Assembly (NCBI RefSeq): GCF_003390395.1
Contig: NZ_QUOV01000001.1
Coordinates: forward strand, 2,728,001 to 2,792,000
DNA from: Thalassotalea euphylliae
GTDB taxonomy: Bacteria; Pseudomonadota; Gammaproteobacteria; Enterobacterales; Alteromonadaceae
DNA: 64,000 bases
Reading direction: 5' to 3'
Below the pieces are notes generated by a model. The model had not been told where the DNA came from. It saw only the letters and a list, made by a program, of their open reading frames with translations, and ran no database searches. Positions 1 through 9,825 of this stretch are shown here, one piece after another. Both the position numbers and the translations under genes were made by a program. Numbering within the stretch: position 1 is the stretch's first letter; every line of letters begins with the position of its first letter.

Positions 1-3000
1 ACTGTCGGCGACAAATACACTTAAGGTGCGGCTTGGTGGTGCATCGCTGGTTGTGCCATACCCTAACGCTTCCAGTAAAGCTTCAACTGATTGCTCAGTG
101 GTGTTAGCGCCAAGATTAATGGTTAAGTCTTGGCCATTTTGACCATCTAGCACACCGTCAATCGTGGCAAAGTTAGTTCCTTCAAAACTGATATCTGTGC
201 CAGATACGCCAATTTGCCCGGTTCCTGTCCCTTGATTAACGACACCTAAGGTATCTTCAAAGCTAGATACTGAAGTAAATGACAGCTCCACGCGGCCATT
301 AACTAAGCTATTACTGCCGTTATATTCAAAGTTAATCGCCGGATCGATAATCGCTAATTGGTTTTGAACATCAGCTTCGTCAAAAGTCGCGCTCGGTTCG
401 ACATCTTCAACCAATAAGTTTGGCGGGTTAATGGCGGTAGTATGGTCAATAAAGATCTGCATCGGCCCAGTAACGCCGCCATCTCCATCGCTAATACGCA
501 GGCCAAGGTATTGATCGCCAATGACATTATTTTGCGAGGCGTAAGTCAGACTCTCAACTAGCGTTTGCACCGCCATCGCCGTTGCGTTGCTATTAAAGTC
601 AACCCGTAAACCAGCCCCGCCGGTGCCATCTTCGGTGCTATCTAGCGTACCTATGCTAGTACCTTGGTATTGCACGTCGTTGCCAGTCAGTTGTATTTGG
701 CCAGTGCCAGTGCCCGTTGAGGCAATCGCCAGCAAATCGTCGGCATCACTTGCAGTTAAGTGGAATAGGTCTAAATAACCGCCATCAAAATTTGCCGAGT
801 CGCTATCAGTGAGTAACACATCCGTGTCAATATGCACAGGCACGGCAGAGTTGGACTGCACAATTTGACGAACGCTGGTTAAATCATCCAGTATAGGATT
901 AGCTTGGCGGTTAAAATCGGCGGAATTGCCAAAAATATTTTGATATATATCCCAACTACTGCCGCCCGCACTGGTAATATTAAAATCCGCCCAAACGCCT
1001 AGATAATTACTGGTATTGCCAAGCGCTACCAGATTTAGTGTGTCGGCTGAGGATACCGAGGTACTGCTGACTAATACCTCGCCATTAATAGGGGCGCCAT
1101 TAGTGTCAAATTCTCTGACAAATGCACCATCACTATCACCAGCACCATTACCGTCCCAACCGACAACAAAATTTCCGTTAGCCAGCGTAATTACACTCGG
1201 GTTAGCTTGCTGATTAACTGTCGTTTGATTCGCTTGAATAGCACTGCCATTGGTGGTGCCGTCCGAGTTAAAGCGCTGAACAAAGACACCACTGCTACTG
1301 CCGTCGTTATCCGTTTGGAAGGCAACGACAAAACTACCGTCATTAAAGGCCGCCACTTGCGCAACAGATTGATTACCACTGCCTAAGAACACGTCAATTT
1401 CAGCACCAACTGGATTACCATTGTTATCAAAACGCTGCGCGACAACATCATTGCTACTACCACCAGTTTGGCCGTTAGAAATCCAAGTGGCAATAAAGCC
1501 GCCATTAAAGCTGGCAATGTGGGATGAAAACTGACTGCTAGTGGTGGTTGTATTGGCAATAAATTCATCCGCTACTGGACTGCCATCAGCATTGAATAAA
1601 CGAATGGCAATATCGCTGTTGTCTGTCCATGAGGCGGCAAATTTACCGTCACTCAATGCGGTTAAGGCAACACTGGACTCCGATGTATCGGTTAATGCTC
1701 GCAGGTTAAATTCAGCGCCAAGCGGCGTGCCATCGGCGGCAAAGCGTTGAGCATGAACCCCTTGACCCGGATCGTTAATGCCCGCACCATCCCAAGCAAT
1801 CACAAAACTGCCATCAGTAAGCACGGCAACGTCTGGATTAGTCTGGCTGCTAGTGGTACTGGTATTGACCTGAAATTCACGCCCCTGCGCTATGCCATTA
1901 GCATCAAAACGCTGAGCATAAATGCCGATACTACTGCCGTCTTGGATTTGTGAATACCAAGTCACCACATAACTACCGTCAGAGCCACTGTCGGCACGCG
2001 GATCGTATTGGGTGTTATTGATATAGCTATTGATGCGCTCTACCCCAAACACAGACTCACTGCTTTCTGATGACGGTGTAACAGAAATGGTAAAGGGAAT
2101 ATGGCCAGTGCTGCCACCATCGCCATCGGCTAAGTTCAGCGATAAACTGCGACTGGTCAGCGGTGATTGCGAGGTATTGGCATAAGTGAGATTCTCTAAC
2201 AGTGCCTCCACTGCGGCAAGGCTCGCATTGGCAGTTAAATCAATCACTAACTGGCCACCATTACTACCGTCATTACTGGCTTGAATACTGCCAATTTGTG
2301 TCCCTGAATATGAAATATTATTGCCGGACACACCAATTTGACCTAGGCCATTACCTTCATTGAAAACGCCAAGTTGATCATCGGTTCGAGCATTTTGCAA
2401 ATAGCCAAGGGTTAGCTGGCCACCGTTAAAGTTAGCGGAATCAATATCAACAAGTGAAACACCGGGATCGATAATTTGCGGTGTGTTGTTGACATCATTT
2501 TCGAGAAAAGTTGTGCCTGAAAAGCCGGAGATTTCAGGGTTAGATTGTAAGCCACTAGGGCCAAACAAGTTTTGCAATACACCAGTGCCATTGCCATCTT
2601 CGCCGCCATTGGAATCAAAAGCAATCACATAGTTGCTATTGCCTAAATGGCTGATCGCAGGATTGTTTTGCGTTGACGAAAAGCCCGGTATATTGACGGT
2701 CTGCTGGCCGTCAATGGCATTGCCATTGCTATCGAATTCGCGACGCAGGACATCAGAGCTCGCTGGGTCATACCAAGTTACAACAAAGTTGCCGTTAGCA
2801 AGATAGCTCACCTCCGGCACCTGCTGATTGCCAGAGAAGGTTTGATTAACTAAAAATTGACTGCCGACTGGGCTACCGGCACTGTCAAAGAGTTGCCCGA
2901 CTATCGCATAGCCATTACCATCAGAAGCCCCAGATCTATCCTCCCACACCATGACAAAGCTACCATCACTTTGGGCACTGACATGGGTATTGCGCTGATC

Positions 3001-6000
3001 GCCTGACTGACCAAGTGAAACATCAATATCACCACTGGCGAAACTGCCGTCGTTATTAATTTGGCGCGCGATAATGTCGTAATCACTGCCGCCCGTTTGA
3101 CCGAACGACTCCCAGCCGACAACAAAACCGCCATTATATGCACTCACCGTGGGGAAGAATTGACTAGAAGAGGTGAAATTATTAACCACAAATTCATTCG
3201 TGACTGGCGTACCGTCTGGCTGATAAATGCGAGCACTTATGCCCCAACTGCTGCCATCACCGCCATTTGAGTGCCATACAGCGGCAAAGTTGCCATCACT
3301 CAAGCGCGTTAGTTGAATCGCTTCTTGCGTACTACTGGTAAATTGGTTAATTAAGAAGGTATCACCAACCGGCACACTATTGGCATCAAAGCGTTGTGCA
3401 AAAATACCAACACTATCGCCATTGCCAGCACCACGCCAAGCGACGACAAAACTGCCATCGGCAAAGGTCACCACATCCGGGGTGATCTCCGAAGTGTTAA
3501 TAAAAGGAATTTCATTTTGATTAATCAGTAGCTCGACGCCTATTGGGTTACCTTGGGCGTTATAGCGCTGACCGTGAATGCTAGCAAAGCCAGTGCTGAC
3601 ATCAGCTTGACCATAGCTTTCCCAAACAATGATATAACTGCCGTCGTCAAAGCCATCAACACCGGGGCGCTGCTGGGTGCTGTTAAAGTAACTATTAACC
3701 ACCGATGGCCCACTGGTACTTGGTGTTGAATCAGGGTCGGCATTGACATTAATGATGGAAAATTGATTTGCTGATGCACCCCCGTCACCGTCGGTTAAAC
3801 GCACCGACACACCACGGCTTTCAGTTGGGCTTTGCGAGGTATTTTGATAAGTCAGGTTTTCCAGTAGCGCCTCAACCGCTGCCGGCGTTGCATTGGCATT
3901 AAGGTTGATACTGAGCGGCGTACCATTGCTGCCATCAAGCACGATAGTACCTATTGCTGTGCCACCAAAGCTGATGGTGTTGCCGCTCACCCCAATTTGC
4001 GCCGGGTTATTACCTTCGTTGCGAACACCGAGCTGATCCTCGCTGCCACCACCTATGTTATAGCCAGCGGTAAGGTTACCACCATCAAAATTGGCGGAAT
4101 CAATATCGGTCACTGAAATACCTGTTTCTAGAATAACAGGCGCCGCATTGACGCCACTTTCAGAAAAGGTATATTCCGTCTCAAAACCAACCACTAAGGG
4201 GTTGCTTTGCTGATTAAAGCTACCAAACAGGTCAAGTAAAATGGTCGAACTGCTGCCGTCTTCACCACCATTGGATTGATACGCGATGGCATAATTATTT
4301 CCACCAGTATGGGCAATGACTGGCAATTGCTGGGTACTACTAGTAAAAGTATTATTGACTCGGACTTCACTATCTATCGGCGTACCATCGGCGGCAAATT
4401 CGCGGCGAAAAACATCAGCGGAATTTGAGCTATACCAAGTAACAACAAAATTGCCATTGGCTAACAGCGCAATCTCTGGTTGGGTTTGATCATTTGCTAT
4501 TGTCTCATTGATGCGAAAAATGCTGCCCAGAGGGTTATTCGCCGCATCATAGCGCTGGCCAAAGACACCATTGGTATCATCACTGCCTGAGCCGCTCCAT
4601 ACTAGTATAAAGCTGCCGTCGGCATTCGCGGCAACACTGGTATTAAACTGATTACCCGCCTCACCTAAGTTAGCAACAAGTTCCCCACCATTTAGGGTGC
4701 CGTTATTATTCACTCGTTGACTAACAATATCGTAGCCATTGCCGCCCGTCAGCCCTTGCGCGCTCCAACTGACAAGATAACCACCATCATATGCGCTAAT
4801 AGCTGGGTCTATTTGTGCATTGCTCGTTGTCGTATTGATAGCAAATTCACTGGTAACAGCAGTACCATCTGGCTGATAAATACGGCCAGTAATACCCCAG
4901 TTCGAGCCATCGCTGCCAAAAGAGCGCCATACCGCAGCGACATTGCCATCTGATAAACGTTGTAACTCGACAAACTGCTGGGTGCTGGAGGTAAATTCAT
5001 TTAGCTGAAAATCATCGCTGGCTGGGGTGCCATCGGCATTAAAAATTCGGCCAAAAATGCCGCTAGCGTCGTCACCGAAACCACCAGCTCCTTCCCAAGC
5101 AATCATAAAGCTACCGTCAGCAAAGGTAGCCACAGAAGGCAAGCGTTGTGATGTATCATTAAAACCGTGGTCGGTTTGGTTAATTTGCAGCTCAATACCT
5201 ATCGGCGTGCCATCAGCGCTATAACGCTGAGCATGAATACCATAATTGAATGGGTCGTTTTGCGAATAACTGTCCCAGGTAACAATAAAGCTACCATCGT
5301 CAAAGACGGCGATATCGGCATTTTCCTGCGTCGAGTTAAAGAAGGTGTTGACGATACTGGTTGGCCCAGCAGATACCGTGGAATCATTCACTTGGGTGAC
5401 ATTGATCACTGTACTCACATTTTCACTTCCGCCGCCATCACCATCGGTTAAACGTAAAGATAAGGTCCGTTGTGACTGTGGTGACTGGGATGTATTCTGG
5501 TACTGAATATTTTCCAGCAAGGCTTCTACCGAAGTGGGATTAGCGTTAGCATTTAAATCTATTACTAAACCATTGCCCGTTAAGCCATCGGCGGAAATGG
5601 TACCTATCGCCGTACCTTCATAGCTAACGGTATTGCCATTGACACTGATTTGATTCGCGCCATTACCTTGGTTGCGAATCGTCAAATTATCTTCACTACC
5701 GCCACCAACAATATATTCAAACGATAAGCTGCCACCATCAAAATTACTCGAATCGCTATCGACCACAGCGACGGCAATATCAAGTATTTGCGGCGCGGCA
5801 TTAACGGTGTTTTCATCAAACGTAATATTGGAAACAAAATCCAGCACTTGCGGGTTTGCTTGGCCAGTAAAGCTGGCTAGATCGCCAAATAGTCGCTGAA
5901 CGGCAGTGCTGCCAGCACCATCGAGGGCGCTATCTGTCCAATCAATTAAAAAGTTACTACCGGAAAGCGCGGTCACCGATGGCAGCGATTGTGTGCCTAC

Positions 6001-7023
6001 CGTGGTGCTATTGGCCAACTGCTCTGTACCGACAGGCGTGCCATCTTGTTGGTATTCGCGATAGAACACGCCATTACTATCGCCCGCGCCATTGCCATCC
6101 CAAGCAATGACAAAGTTATCATTACCCAGCACCGCAATACTGGGCAGGTCTTGGTTAGAAGAGGTGGTGTTATTAACTAAAAATAGCCCTGTTGTTGGCG
6201 TACCAGTGTTATCAAAGACCTGCGCATAAACCCCATGAGCACTGCCATCTAAGCCCTGATCATCCCACCAAGTCACAACAAAGCCACCATCGCTAAAATA
6301 AGCAATATCGGGGCGACGTTGGCTACCCGTTTGTAAACTGACGGATATTTCACTGCCAACCAGCGCCGCATTATTATCAAAACGCTGAGCGGCAATATCA
6401 TTACTGTTTCCGCCAGTTAAGCCGCTAGCCCCCCAAGTCACGGCAAAGCCACCAGCAGTAGCATCAACGCGTGGTTCAAATTGAGCACCAGCAGTTGTAC
6501 TATTAATTAGGAATTCACTACTGGCGGCACTCATATCCGCATTAAATAATCGGCCGATAATACCACTTGAACTAGCATCCAGTGCTGGCGTATCGTCACG
6601 CCATACGACAACAAATTTGCCATCAGACAAGGCGACAATATCGGCGGTACCTTGCTCATCTGAGACTTCTTCGTTGACCAATAACTCATCAGATAAAGAG
6701 TTGCCCGAAGAATCAAAGCGGCGCATAAAAACACCGCTGCTATCACCAATGCCTGAGCCATCCCAGACAATCACAAAGCTGCCGTCGTTAAGGCCAGCAA
6801 TTCGCGGATTGGTCTGATTGCCATCAAAGGTTTGATTAACAGCAAACTCATGGCCTATTGGACCACCTTCGGCACTAAACCGCTGCCCGTAAACTCCCCA
6901 ACTACCATTCTCGCGAATTGACTCCCAGACCGTCACATAACTGCCATCCGCTAACACGCTAGTATGGGCATTTTGTTGGCTGCTTTCGGTTATGGTATTA
7001 ACCACTCGCTCATCCGTTAATGG
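1..7023 (-). repeat. Four ~1.65-kb coding supermodules (7 blade-like units plus DGDGG domain)
   Basis: Within the giant gene the seven-unit blocks lie at about 7023-5880, 5370-4205, 3715-2565 and 2050-930, separated by DGDGG-type domains. The spacing between successive DGDGG motifs is about 1,650, 1,665 and 1,645 bases. Unit identity is conserved by position. Unit 4 of every block carries a GxTGG motif, and unit 7 ends in a short LFG or IFG sequence instead of the usual QRF. This indicates duplication of whole supermodules rather than of single units. The repeats are diverged at DNA level. Confidence 0.85.
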
Positions 7024-7668
7024 ATCTAATAAGCCGGGATAATGCGCCATCGCACTAGCTGGTAATATCGGCGTACTTAACTGCTGCTCCATTACACTTT
7101 CTGAATAATCATCAACTTGTTCATCAAGGTGCGCATTTAGTCGCACATTTAACCAATCGGAAAACGAGGTGAACTGCCACTGGCCACCTAACGCGGCATT
7201 ACCTAACTTGTCAGCAGAGGCGTAGACTGGGCATTGGCAGATCGCTTGCCATTGGCGAATAAAGATTTGCCCTAGCTCACCTTTGGCAAGCTGGCAGGCA
7301 TAAAAATGCACGGCAGTCACGTTAAAAATTGGCGTCGGTAGAATCACTTGCGCATAGTCAGCAAGCGCTTGTGCATCTAACTTGTTATCGCCAAGCTGCA
7401 AGTGCCCAGACTGACCATGACAGAATATATGTAAATGCACCGAGGATTGGGACGAGATAACTTGCTCAAGCTGACTAAACAGCTCGGTAAAATGATTGAA
7501 AAAATAAATTTGGTTAGTCGCAGCTAATTCGCCTAATAGATAATCGGAATGAGCGACATCACCAGCGATAAAAACGACGTTGGCCGCAGTTGATGCTTGA
7601 TTAGAATTTGAAGTTGTTTGAGGGTAAAGTGCAGAGTAAGAATTAAAGGCCGACACGACTATCTCCAT
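1..7668 (-). CDS. Giant DUF4347 repeat protein, C-terminus beyond window (partial)
   Basis: An open frame of 2,556 codons runs from ATG at 7668 to the left edge with no stop in the rows I read codon by codon. Residues ~30-170 form a DUF4347 domain: a CHGQSGHLQLG stretch with His84-Gly85, then a FYACQLA stretch with Cys125, then an ASADKLG...GGQWQF end. From residue ~216 four supermodules follow. Each has seven ~54-residue units of the form DGSFVVTW...YAQRFDANG.P.G.EF.VN, and then a ~170-residue domain ending near LTDGDGG (residues ~740, ~1290, ~1845, ~2388). A further DGDGG-like domain follows directly at ~2420-2556. No N-terminal signal peptide is visible, so export would need a C-terminal signal outside the window, as is usual for type I-secreted repeat proteins of this kind. 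A role in adhesion or as a large surface protein is inferred from the family. The nearest Shine-Dalgarno-like stretch lies ~40 nt upstream, so the start is plausible rather than proven. Confidence 0.9.
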   Translation of the reverse strand, partial: MEIVVSAFNSYSALYPQTTSNSNQASTAANVVFIAGDVAHSDYLLGELAATNQIYFFNHFTELFSQLEQVISSQSSVHLHIFCHGQSGHLQLGDNKLDAQALADYAQVILPTPIFNVTAVHFYACQLAKGELGQIFIRQWQAICQCPVYASADKLGNAALGGQWQFTSFSDWLNVRLNAHLDEQVDDYSESVMEQQLSTPILPASAMAHYPGLLDPLTDERVVNTITESSQQNAHTSVLADGSYVTVWESIRENGSWGVYGQRFSAEGGPIGHEFAVNQTFDGNQTNPRIAGLNDGSFVIVWDGSGIGDSSGVFMRRFDSSGNSLSDELLVNEEVSDEQGTADIVALSDGKFVVVWRDDTPALDASSSGIIGRLFNADMSAASSEFLINSTTAGAQFEPRVDATAGGFAVTWGASGLTGGNSNDIAAQRFDNNAALVGSEISVSLQTGSQRRPDIAYFSDGGFVVTWWDDQGLDGSAHGVYAQVFDNTGTPTTGLFLVNNTTSSNQDLPSIAVLGNDNFVIAWDGNGAGDSNGVFYREYQQDGTPVGTEQLANSTTVGTQSLPSVTALSGSNFLIDWTDSALDGAGSTAVQRLFGDLASFTGQANPQVLDFVSNITFDENTVNAAPQILDIAVAVVDSDSSNFDGGSLSFEYIVGGGSEDNLTIRNQGNGANQISVNGNTVSYEGTAIGTISADGLTGNGLVIDLNANANPTSVEALLENIQYQNTSQSPQSQRTLSLRLTDGDGGGSENVSTVINVTQVNDSTVSAGPTSIVNTFFNSTQENADIAVFDDGSFIVTWDSYSQNDPFNYGIHAQRYSADGTPIGIELQINQTDHGFNDTSQRLPSVATFADGSFMIAWEGAGGFGDDASGIFGRIFNADGTPASDDFQLNEFTSSTQQFVELQRLSDGNVAAVWRSFGSDGSNWGITGRIYQPDGTAVTSEFAINTTTSNAQIDPAISAYDGGYLVSWSAQGLTGGNGYDIVSQRVNNNGTLNGGELVANLGEAGNQFNTSVAANADGSFILVWSGSGSDDTNGVFGQRYDAANNPLGSIFRINETIANDQTQPEIALLANGNFVVTWYSSNSADVFRREFAADGTPIDSEVRVNNTFTSSTQQLPVIAHTGGNNYAIAYQSNGGEDGSSSTILLDLFGSFNQQSNPLVVGFETEYTFSESGVNAAPVILETGISVTDIDSANFDGGNLTAGYNIGGGSEDQLGVRNEGNNPAQIGVSGNTISFGGTAIGTIVLDGSNGTPLSINLNANATPAAVEALLENLTYQNTSQSPTESRGVSVRLTDGDGGASANQFSIINVNADPDSTPSTSGPSVVNSYFNSTQQRPGVDGFDDGSYIIVWESYGQADVSTGFASIHGQRYNAQGNPIGVELLINQNEIPFINTSEITPDVVTFADGSFVVAWRGAGNGDSVGIFAQRFDANSVPVGDTFLINQFTSSTQEAIQLTRLSDGNFAAVWHSNGGDGSSWGISARIYQPDGTPVTNEFVVNNFTSSSQFFPTVSAYNGGFVVGWESFGQTGGSDYDIIARQINNDGSFASGDIDVSLGQSGDQRNTHVSAQSDGSFVMVWEDRSGASDGNGYAIVGQLFDSAGSPVGSQFLVNQTFSGNQQVPEVSYLANGNFVVTWYDPASSDVLRREFDSNGNAIDGQQTVNIPGFSSTQNNPAISHLGNSNYVIAFDSNGGEDGNGTGVLQNLFGPSGLQSNPEISGFSGTTFLENDVNNTPQIIDPGVSLVDIDSANFNGGQLTLGYLQNARTDDQLGVFNEGNGLGQIGVSGNNISYSGTQIGSIQASNDGSNGGQLVIDLTANASLAAVEALLENLTYANTSQSPLTSRSLSLNLADGDGGSTGHIPFTISVTPSSESSESVFGVERINSYINNTQYDPRADSGSDGSYVVTWYSQIQDGSSIGIYAQRFDANGIAQGREFQVNTSTTSSQTNPDVAVLTDGSFVIAWDGAGINDPGQGVHAQRFAADGTPLGAEFNLRALTDTSESSVALTALSDGKFAASWTDNSDIAIRLFNADGSPVADEFIANTTTTSSQFSSHIASFNGGFIATWISNGQTGGSSNDVVAQRFDNNGNPVGAEIDVFLGSGNQSVAQVAAFNDGSFVVAFQTDNDGSSSGVFVQRFNSDGTTNGSAIQANQTTVNQQANPSVITLANGNFVVGWDGNGAGDSDGAFVREFDTNGAPINGEVLVSSTSVSSADTLNLVALGNTSNYLGVWADFNITSAGGSSWDIYQNIFGNSADFNRQANPILDDLTSVRQIVQSNSAVPVHIDTDVLLTDSDSANFDGGYLDLFHLTASDADDLLAIASTGTGTGQIQLTGNDVQYQGTSIGTLDSTEDGTGGAGLRVDFNSNATAMAVQTLVESLTYASQNNVIGDQYLGLRISDGDGGVTGPMQIFIDHTTAINPPNLLVEDVEPSATFDEADVQNQLAIIDPAINFEYNGSNSLVNGRVELSFTSVSSFEDTLGVVNQGTGTGQIGVSGTDISFEGTNFATIDGVLDGQNGQDLTINLGANTTEQSVEALLEALGYGTTSDAPPSRTLSVFVADS

Positions 7669-8030
7669 TGTAGTTGTCAACCATCAGACTGTTAGCCGAT
7701 CACAACACTCTCCTTTTGGTTACTACTAACTACAACACTGAAATAAATGCTGTGTTCATTCACCTACCGCTTACCCCTACCCCTGGTGATAATCCGGATA
7801 CACTAACTACTATTTAACTTACCCGAGCTTTTAGCCTTAATGGCTTGTGAATTCTAGACTGTTAGAAACTAAGATATCCGCTTGGATAAAGCATAAAATG
7901 TTCCCACTGCTTGATTTCACTATTTTTCATAGAGTTATTTCGCAAGCGCCTCGTTAAAACAGCCACAATTGTAAATATTTCTGACGTTGTATAGCGTCTA
8001 CAAAGATGTACTCCACATTTCAATTGCCAT
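7669..8030. other. Intergenic region upstream of the giant gene
   Basis: This 362-base stretch separates the giant gene from the terminator of the ETF-QO gene and must hold the giant gene's promoter. I see no confident -35/-10 pair, no RNA gene and no c-di-GMP aptamer core. An AAAGGAGAG stretch on the minus strand (about 7710-7718) looks like a Shine-Dalgarno sequence but is ~40 nt from the chosen ATG and has no open frame close behind it. Confidence 0.4.
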
Positions 8031-8060
8031 AAAAAACCACTTCAATTGAAGTGGTTTTTT
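8031..8060 (-). terminator. Rho-independent terminator of the ETF-QO gene
   Basis: A perfect palindrome with arms ACCACTTCAA and TTGAAGTGGT is flanked by A6 and T6, 48 bases beyond the ETF-QO stop. The symmetry would allow it to work in both directions. Confidence 0.85.
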
Positions 8061-8108
8061 GTTAGAACAGTTTTCTTAGCGTAGTTTTGTCGGTAAACAG
8101 TCGCTACA

Positions 8109-9758
8109 TTACATATTCGGATAATTTGGACCACCCGTGCCCTCTGGTGCTACCCAGGTAATATTCTGGCTTGGGTCTTTAATGTCACACGTCTTACAGT
8201 GAATACAGTTTTGTGCGTTAATCACAAATTGTTTGCCGTCTTCAGTTTCTTGTACTTCGTATACCCCAGCTGGACAGTAACGCTGTGCAGGCTCGGCATA
8301 TTTTTCCATGTTTACTGTCATTGGGATGGTTGCATCAGTCAGTTTTAAGTGACACGGTTGCTCTTCTTCATGGTTAGTGTTCGATAAGAACACTGAAGAT
8401 AAACGGTCGAAGCTTAACTTGCCATCTGGCTTAGCGTACTCGATAACCGGAGCTTCACTTGCCAATTTTAATTGTGCGTGATCAAGTGAATCATCACGGA
8501 AGTTAAACGGCAATTTACCGCCAAAGAAGTTTTGGTCGATGGTCGTGTAAGCACCGCCCCAGAATGTACCTAGTTTGTGCATTGAAGGTGTGAAGTTACG
8601 TGTGCTGTGCAACTCTTCGTATAACCAAGACGCTTTAAACTTCTCATCGTAAGTCGTTAGGTCTTTGCCGCCTTCATCGCCGCTCGCTAACGCTTCAACA
8701 ATTGTTTCAGCGGCTAATAGGCCAGATTTCATCGCCGCGTGGTTACCTTTGATTTTTGCTGCATTCATGGTGCCAGCATCACAACCGACGATAATACCGC
8801 CAGGCATAGTTTGCTTTATCAAAGAGTTAAAACCACCTTTAGCAAGTGCACGAGCACCGTAAGAAACACGCTTACCGCCTTCTAAATACTGGCTAATTTT
8901 TGGATGATGCTTGTAACGTTGGAACTCTTCAAACGGGCTTAAATGCGGGTTTGAGTAGCTTAAGTCTACAATTAAGCCAACAAACACTTGGTTGTTTTCT
9001 GCGTGGTATAAGTAACCACCACCGCCTGTGTCATTGCTTAACGGCCAGCCAGCAGAGTGGACCACTAAGCCTTCTTGATGCTTCTCTGGGTCAATATCCC
9101 AGATTTCTTTAAAACCAATACCGTAGTGTTGTGGTGATTTACCATCGCTTAAATTGAATTTGTTAATTAGCTCTTTACCTAAGTGGCCACGACAACCTTC
9201 AGCGAATACAGTGTACTTAGCACGAAGCTCCATACCCGGCATAAATGAATCTTTTTCATTACCTTCGCGATCTAAGCCCATATCGCCAGTAATAATGCCT
9301 GCAACGCTGCCGTCTTCGTTATAAATAACTTCTTGCGCAGCAAAGCCGGGGAAAATTTCCACGCCCAGCTCTTCAGCTTGTTCAGCTAACCAACGACAAA
9401 TATTACCCATACTGACAATGTAGTTACCTTCATTGTGCATAGTCTTTGGCGTCATAAAGCCCGGTAATTTGTGTGCGCTATTTTCACCATTGAAGTAATA
9501 AATATCATCACCCGTTACTGGCGTGTTTAACGGCGCACCTTTTTCTTTCCAATCAGGGAAAAGTTCAGTAAGCGAGCTTGGCTCAAATACCGCACCAGAG
9601 AGTATATGTGCACCGACTTCAGAGCCCTTCTCAACCACACATACCATTAACTCTTGTTCTTTTTCTTGAGCTTGCTGCATGATACGACAAGCTGTAGCTA
9701 GACCTGATGGACCGGCACCCACGATGACGACATCAAACTCCATCGATTCGCGTTCCAT
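8109..9758 (-). CDS. Electron transfer flavoprotein-ubiquinone oxidoreductase (ETF-QO)
   Basis: This inner-membrane-associated flavoprotein passes electrons from reduced ETF to ubiquinone, linking acyl-CoA dehydrogenases to respiration. The N-terminus carries the FAD dinucleotide-binding motif VVIVGAGPSG. The C-terminus holds the 4Fe-4S ligands, in the CPAGVYE region and in NCIHCKTCDIKDP, and ends in GGPNYPNM as is typical of the family. I place the start at 9758 (MERESMEFDVV) because AAGGGGGA stands 5 nt upstream. A start 12 codons further up would lie inside the palindromic operator. The gene is divergent from etfBA, its redox partner, and the acyl-CoA dehydrogenases at 28598 and 32427 would supply it. 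Length (549 aa) is normal. No oddities. Confidence 0.95.
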   Translation of the reverse strand: MERESMEFDVVIVGAGPSGLATACRIMQQAQEKEQELMVCVVEKGSEVGAHILSGAVFEPSSLTELFPDWKEKGAPLNTPVTGDDIYYFNGENSAHKLPGFMTPKTMHNEGNYIVSMGNICRWLAEQAEELGVEIFPGFAAQEVIYNEDGSVAGIITGDMGLDREGNEKDSFMPGMELRAKYTVFAEGCRGHLGKELINKFNLSDGKSPQHYGIGFKEIWDIDPEKHQEGLVVHSAGWPLSNDTGGGGYLYHAENNQVFVGLIVDLSYSNPHLSPFEEFQRYKHHPKISQYLEGGKRVSYGARALAKGGFNSLIKQTMPGGIIVGCDAGTMNAAKIKGNHAAMKSGLLAAETIVEALASGDEGGKDLTTYDEKFKASWLYEELHSTRNFTPSMHKLGTFWGGAYTTIDQNFFGGKLPFNFRDDSLDHAQLKLASEAPVIEYAKPDGKLSFDRLSSVFLSNTNHEEEQPCHLKLTDATIPMTVNMEKYAEPAQRYCPAGVYEVQETEDGKQFVINAQNCIHCKTCDIKDPSQNITWVAPEGTGGPNYPNM

Positions 9759-9790
9759 AATTCCCCCTTGAATGTTTTGTTCCGCGTCAT

Positions 9791-9825
9791 TCAAACACTC
9801 GTTTGAATTTCAAACATGCGTTTGA
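9791..9825. promoter_or_regulatory. Two tandem PsrA-like operators in the divergent etf promoter
   Basis: Two 16-bp palindromes, TCAAACACTCGTTTGA (9791-9806) and TCAAACATGCGTTTGA (9810-9825), lie centre to centre 19 bp apart. Their TCAAAC-N4-GTTTGA form matches the PsrA-type (TetR family) fatty-acid regulator motif known from gammaproteobacteria. The position between ETF-QO and etfBA fits control of both by acyl-CoA or fatty acid status. The regulator itself is not in the window, so its identity is inferred. Confidence 0.75.

Noticed and set aside
587-6817. Many small plus- and minus-strand frames of 60-90 residues in the first 7 kb
   Set aside because: All are shadows of the single long minus-strand frame. 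Their sequences are low-complexity antisense or shifted readings of the repeats.
930-7023. Regularly spaced similar segments resembling a repeat array
   Set aside because: The periodicity (about 160 bases and 1,650 bases) is in codon phase and diverged at DNA level. These are protein repeats, not CRISPR or satellite DNA.
7669-8030. A c-di-GMP aptamer ahead of the giant surface protein gene
   Set aside because: I looked for the GCAAAGCC core on the minus strand and did not find it.
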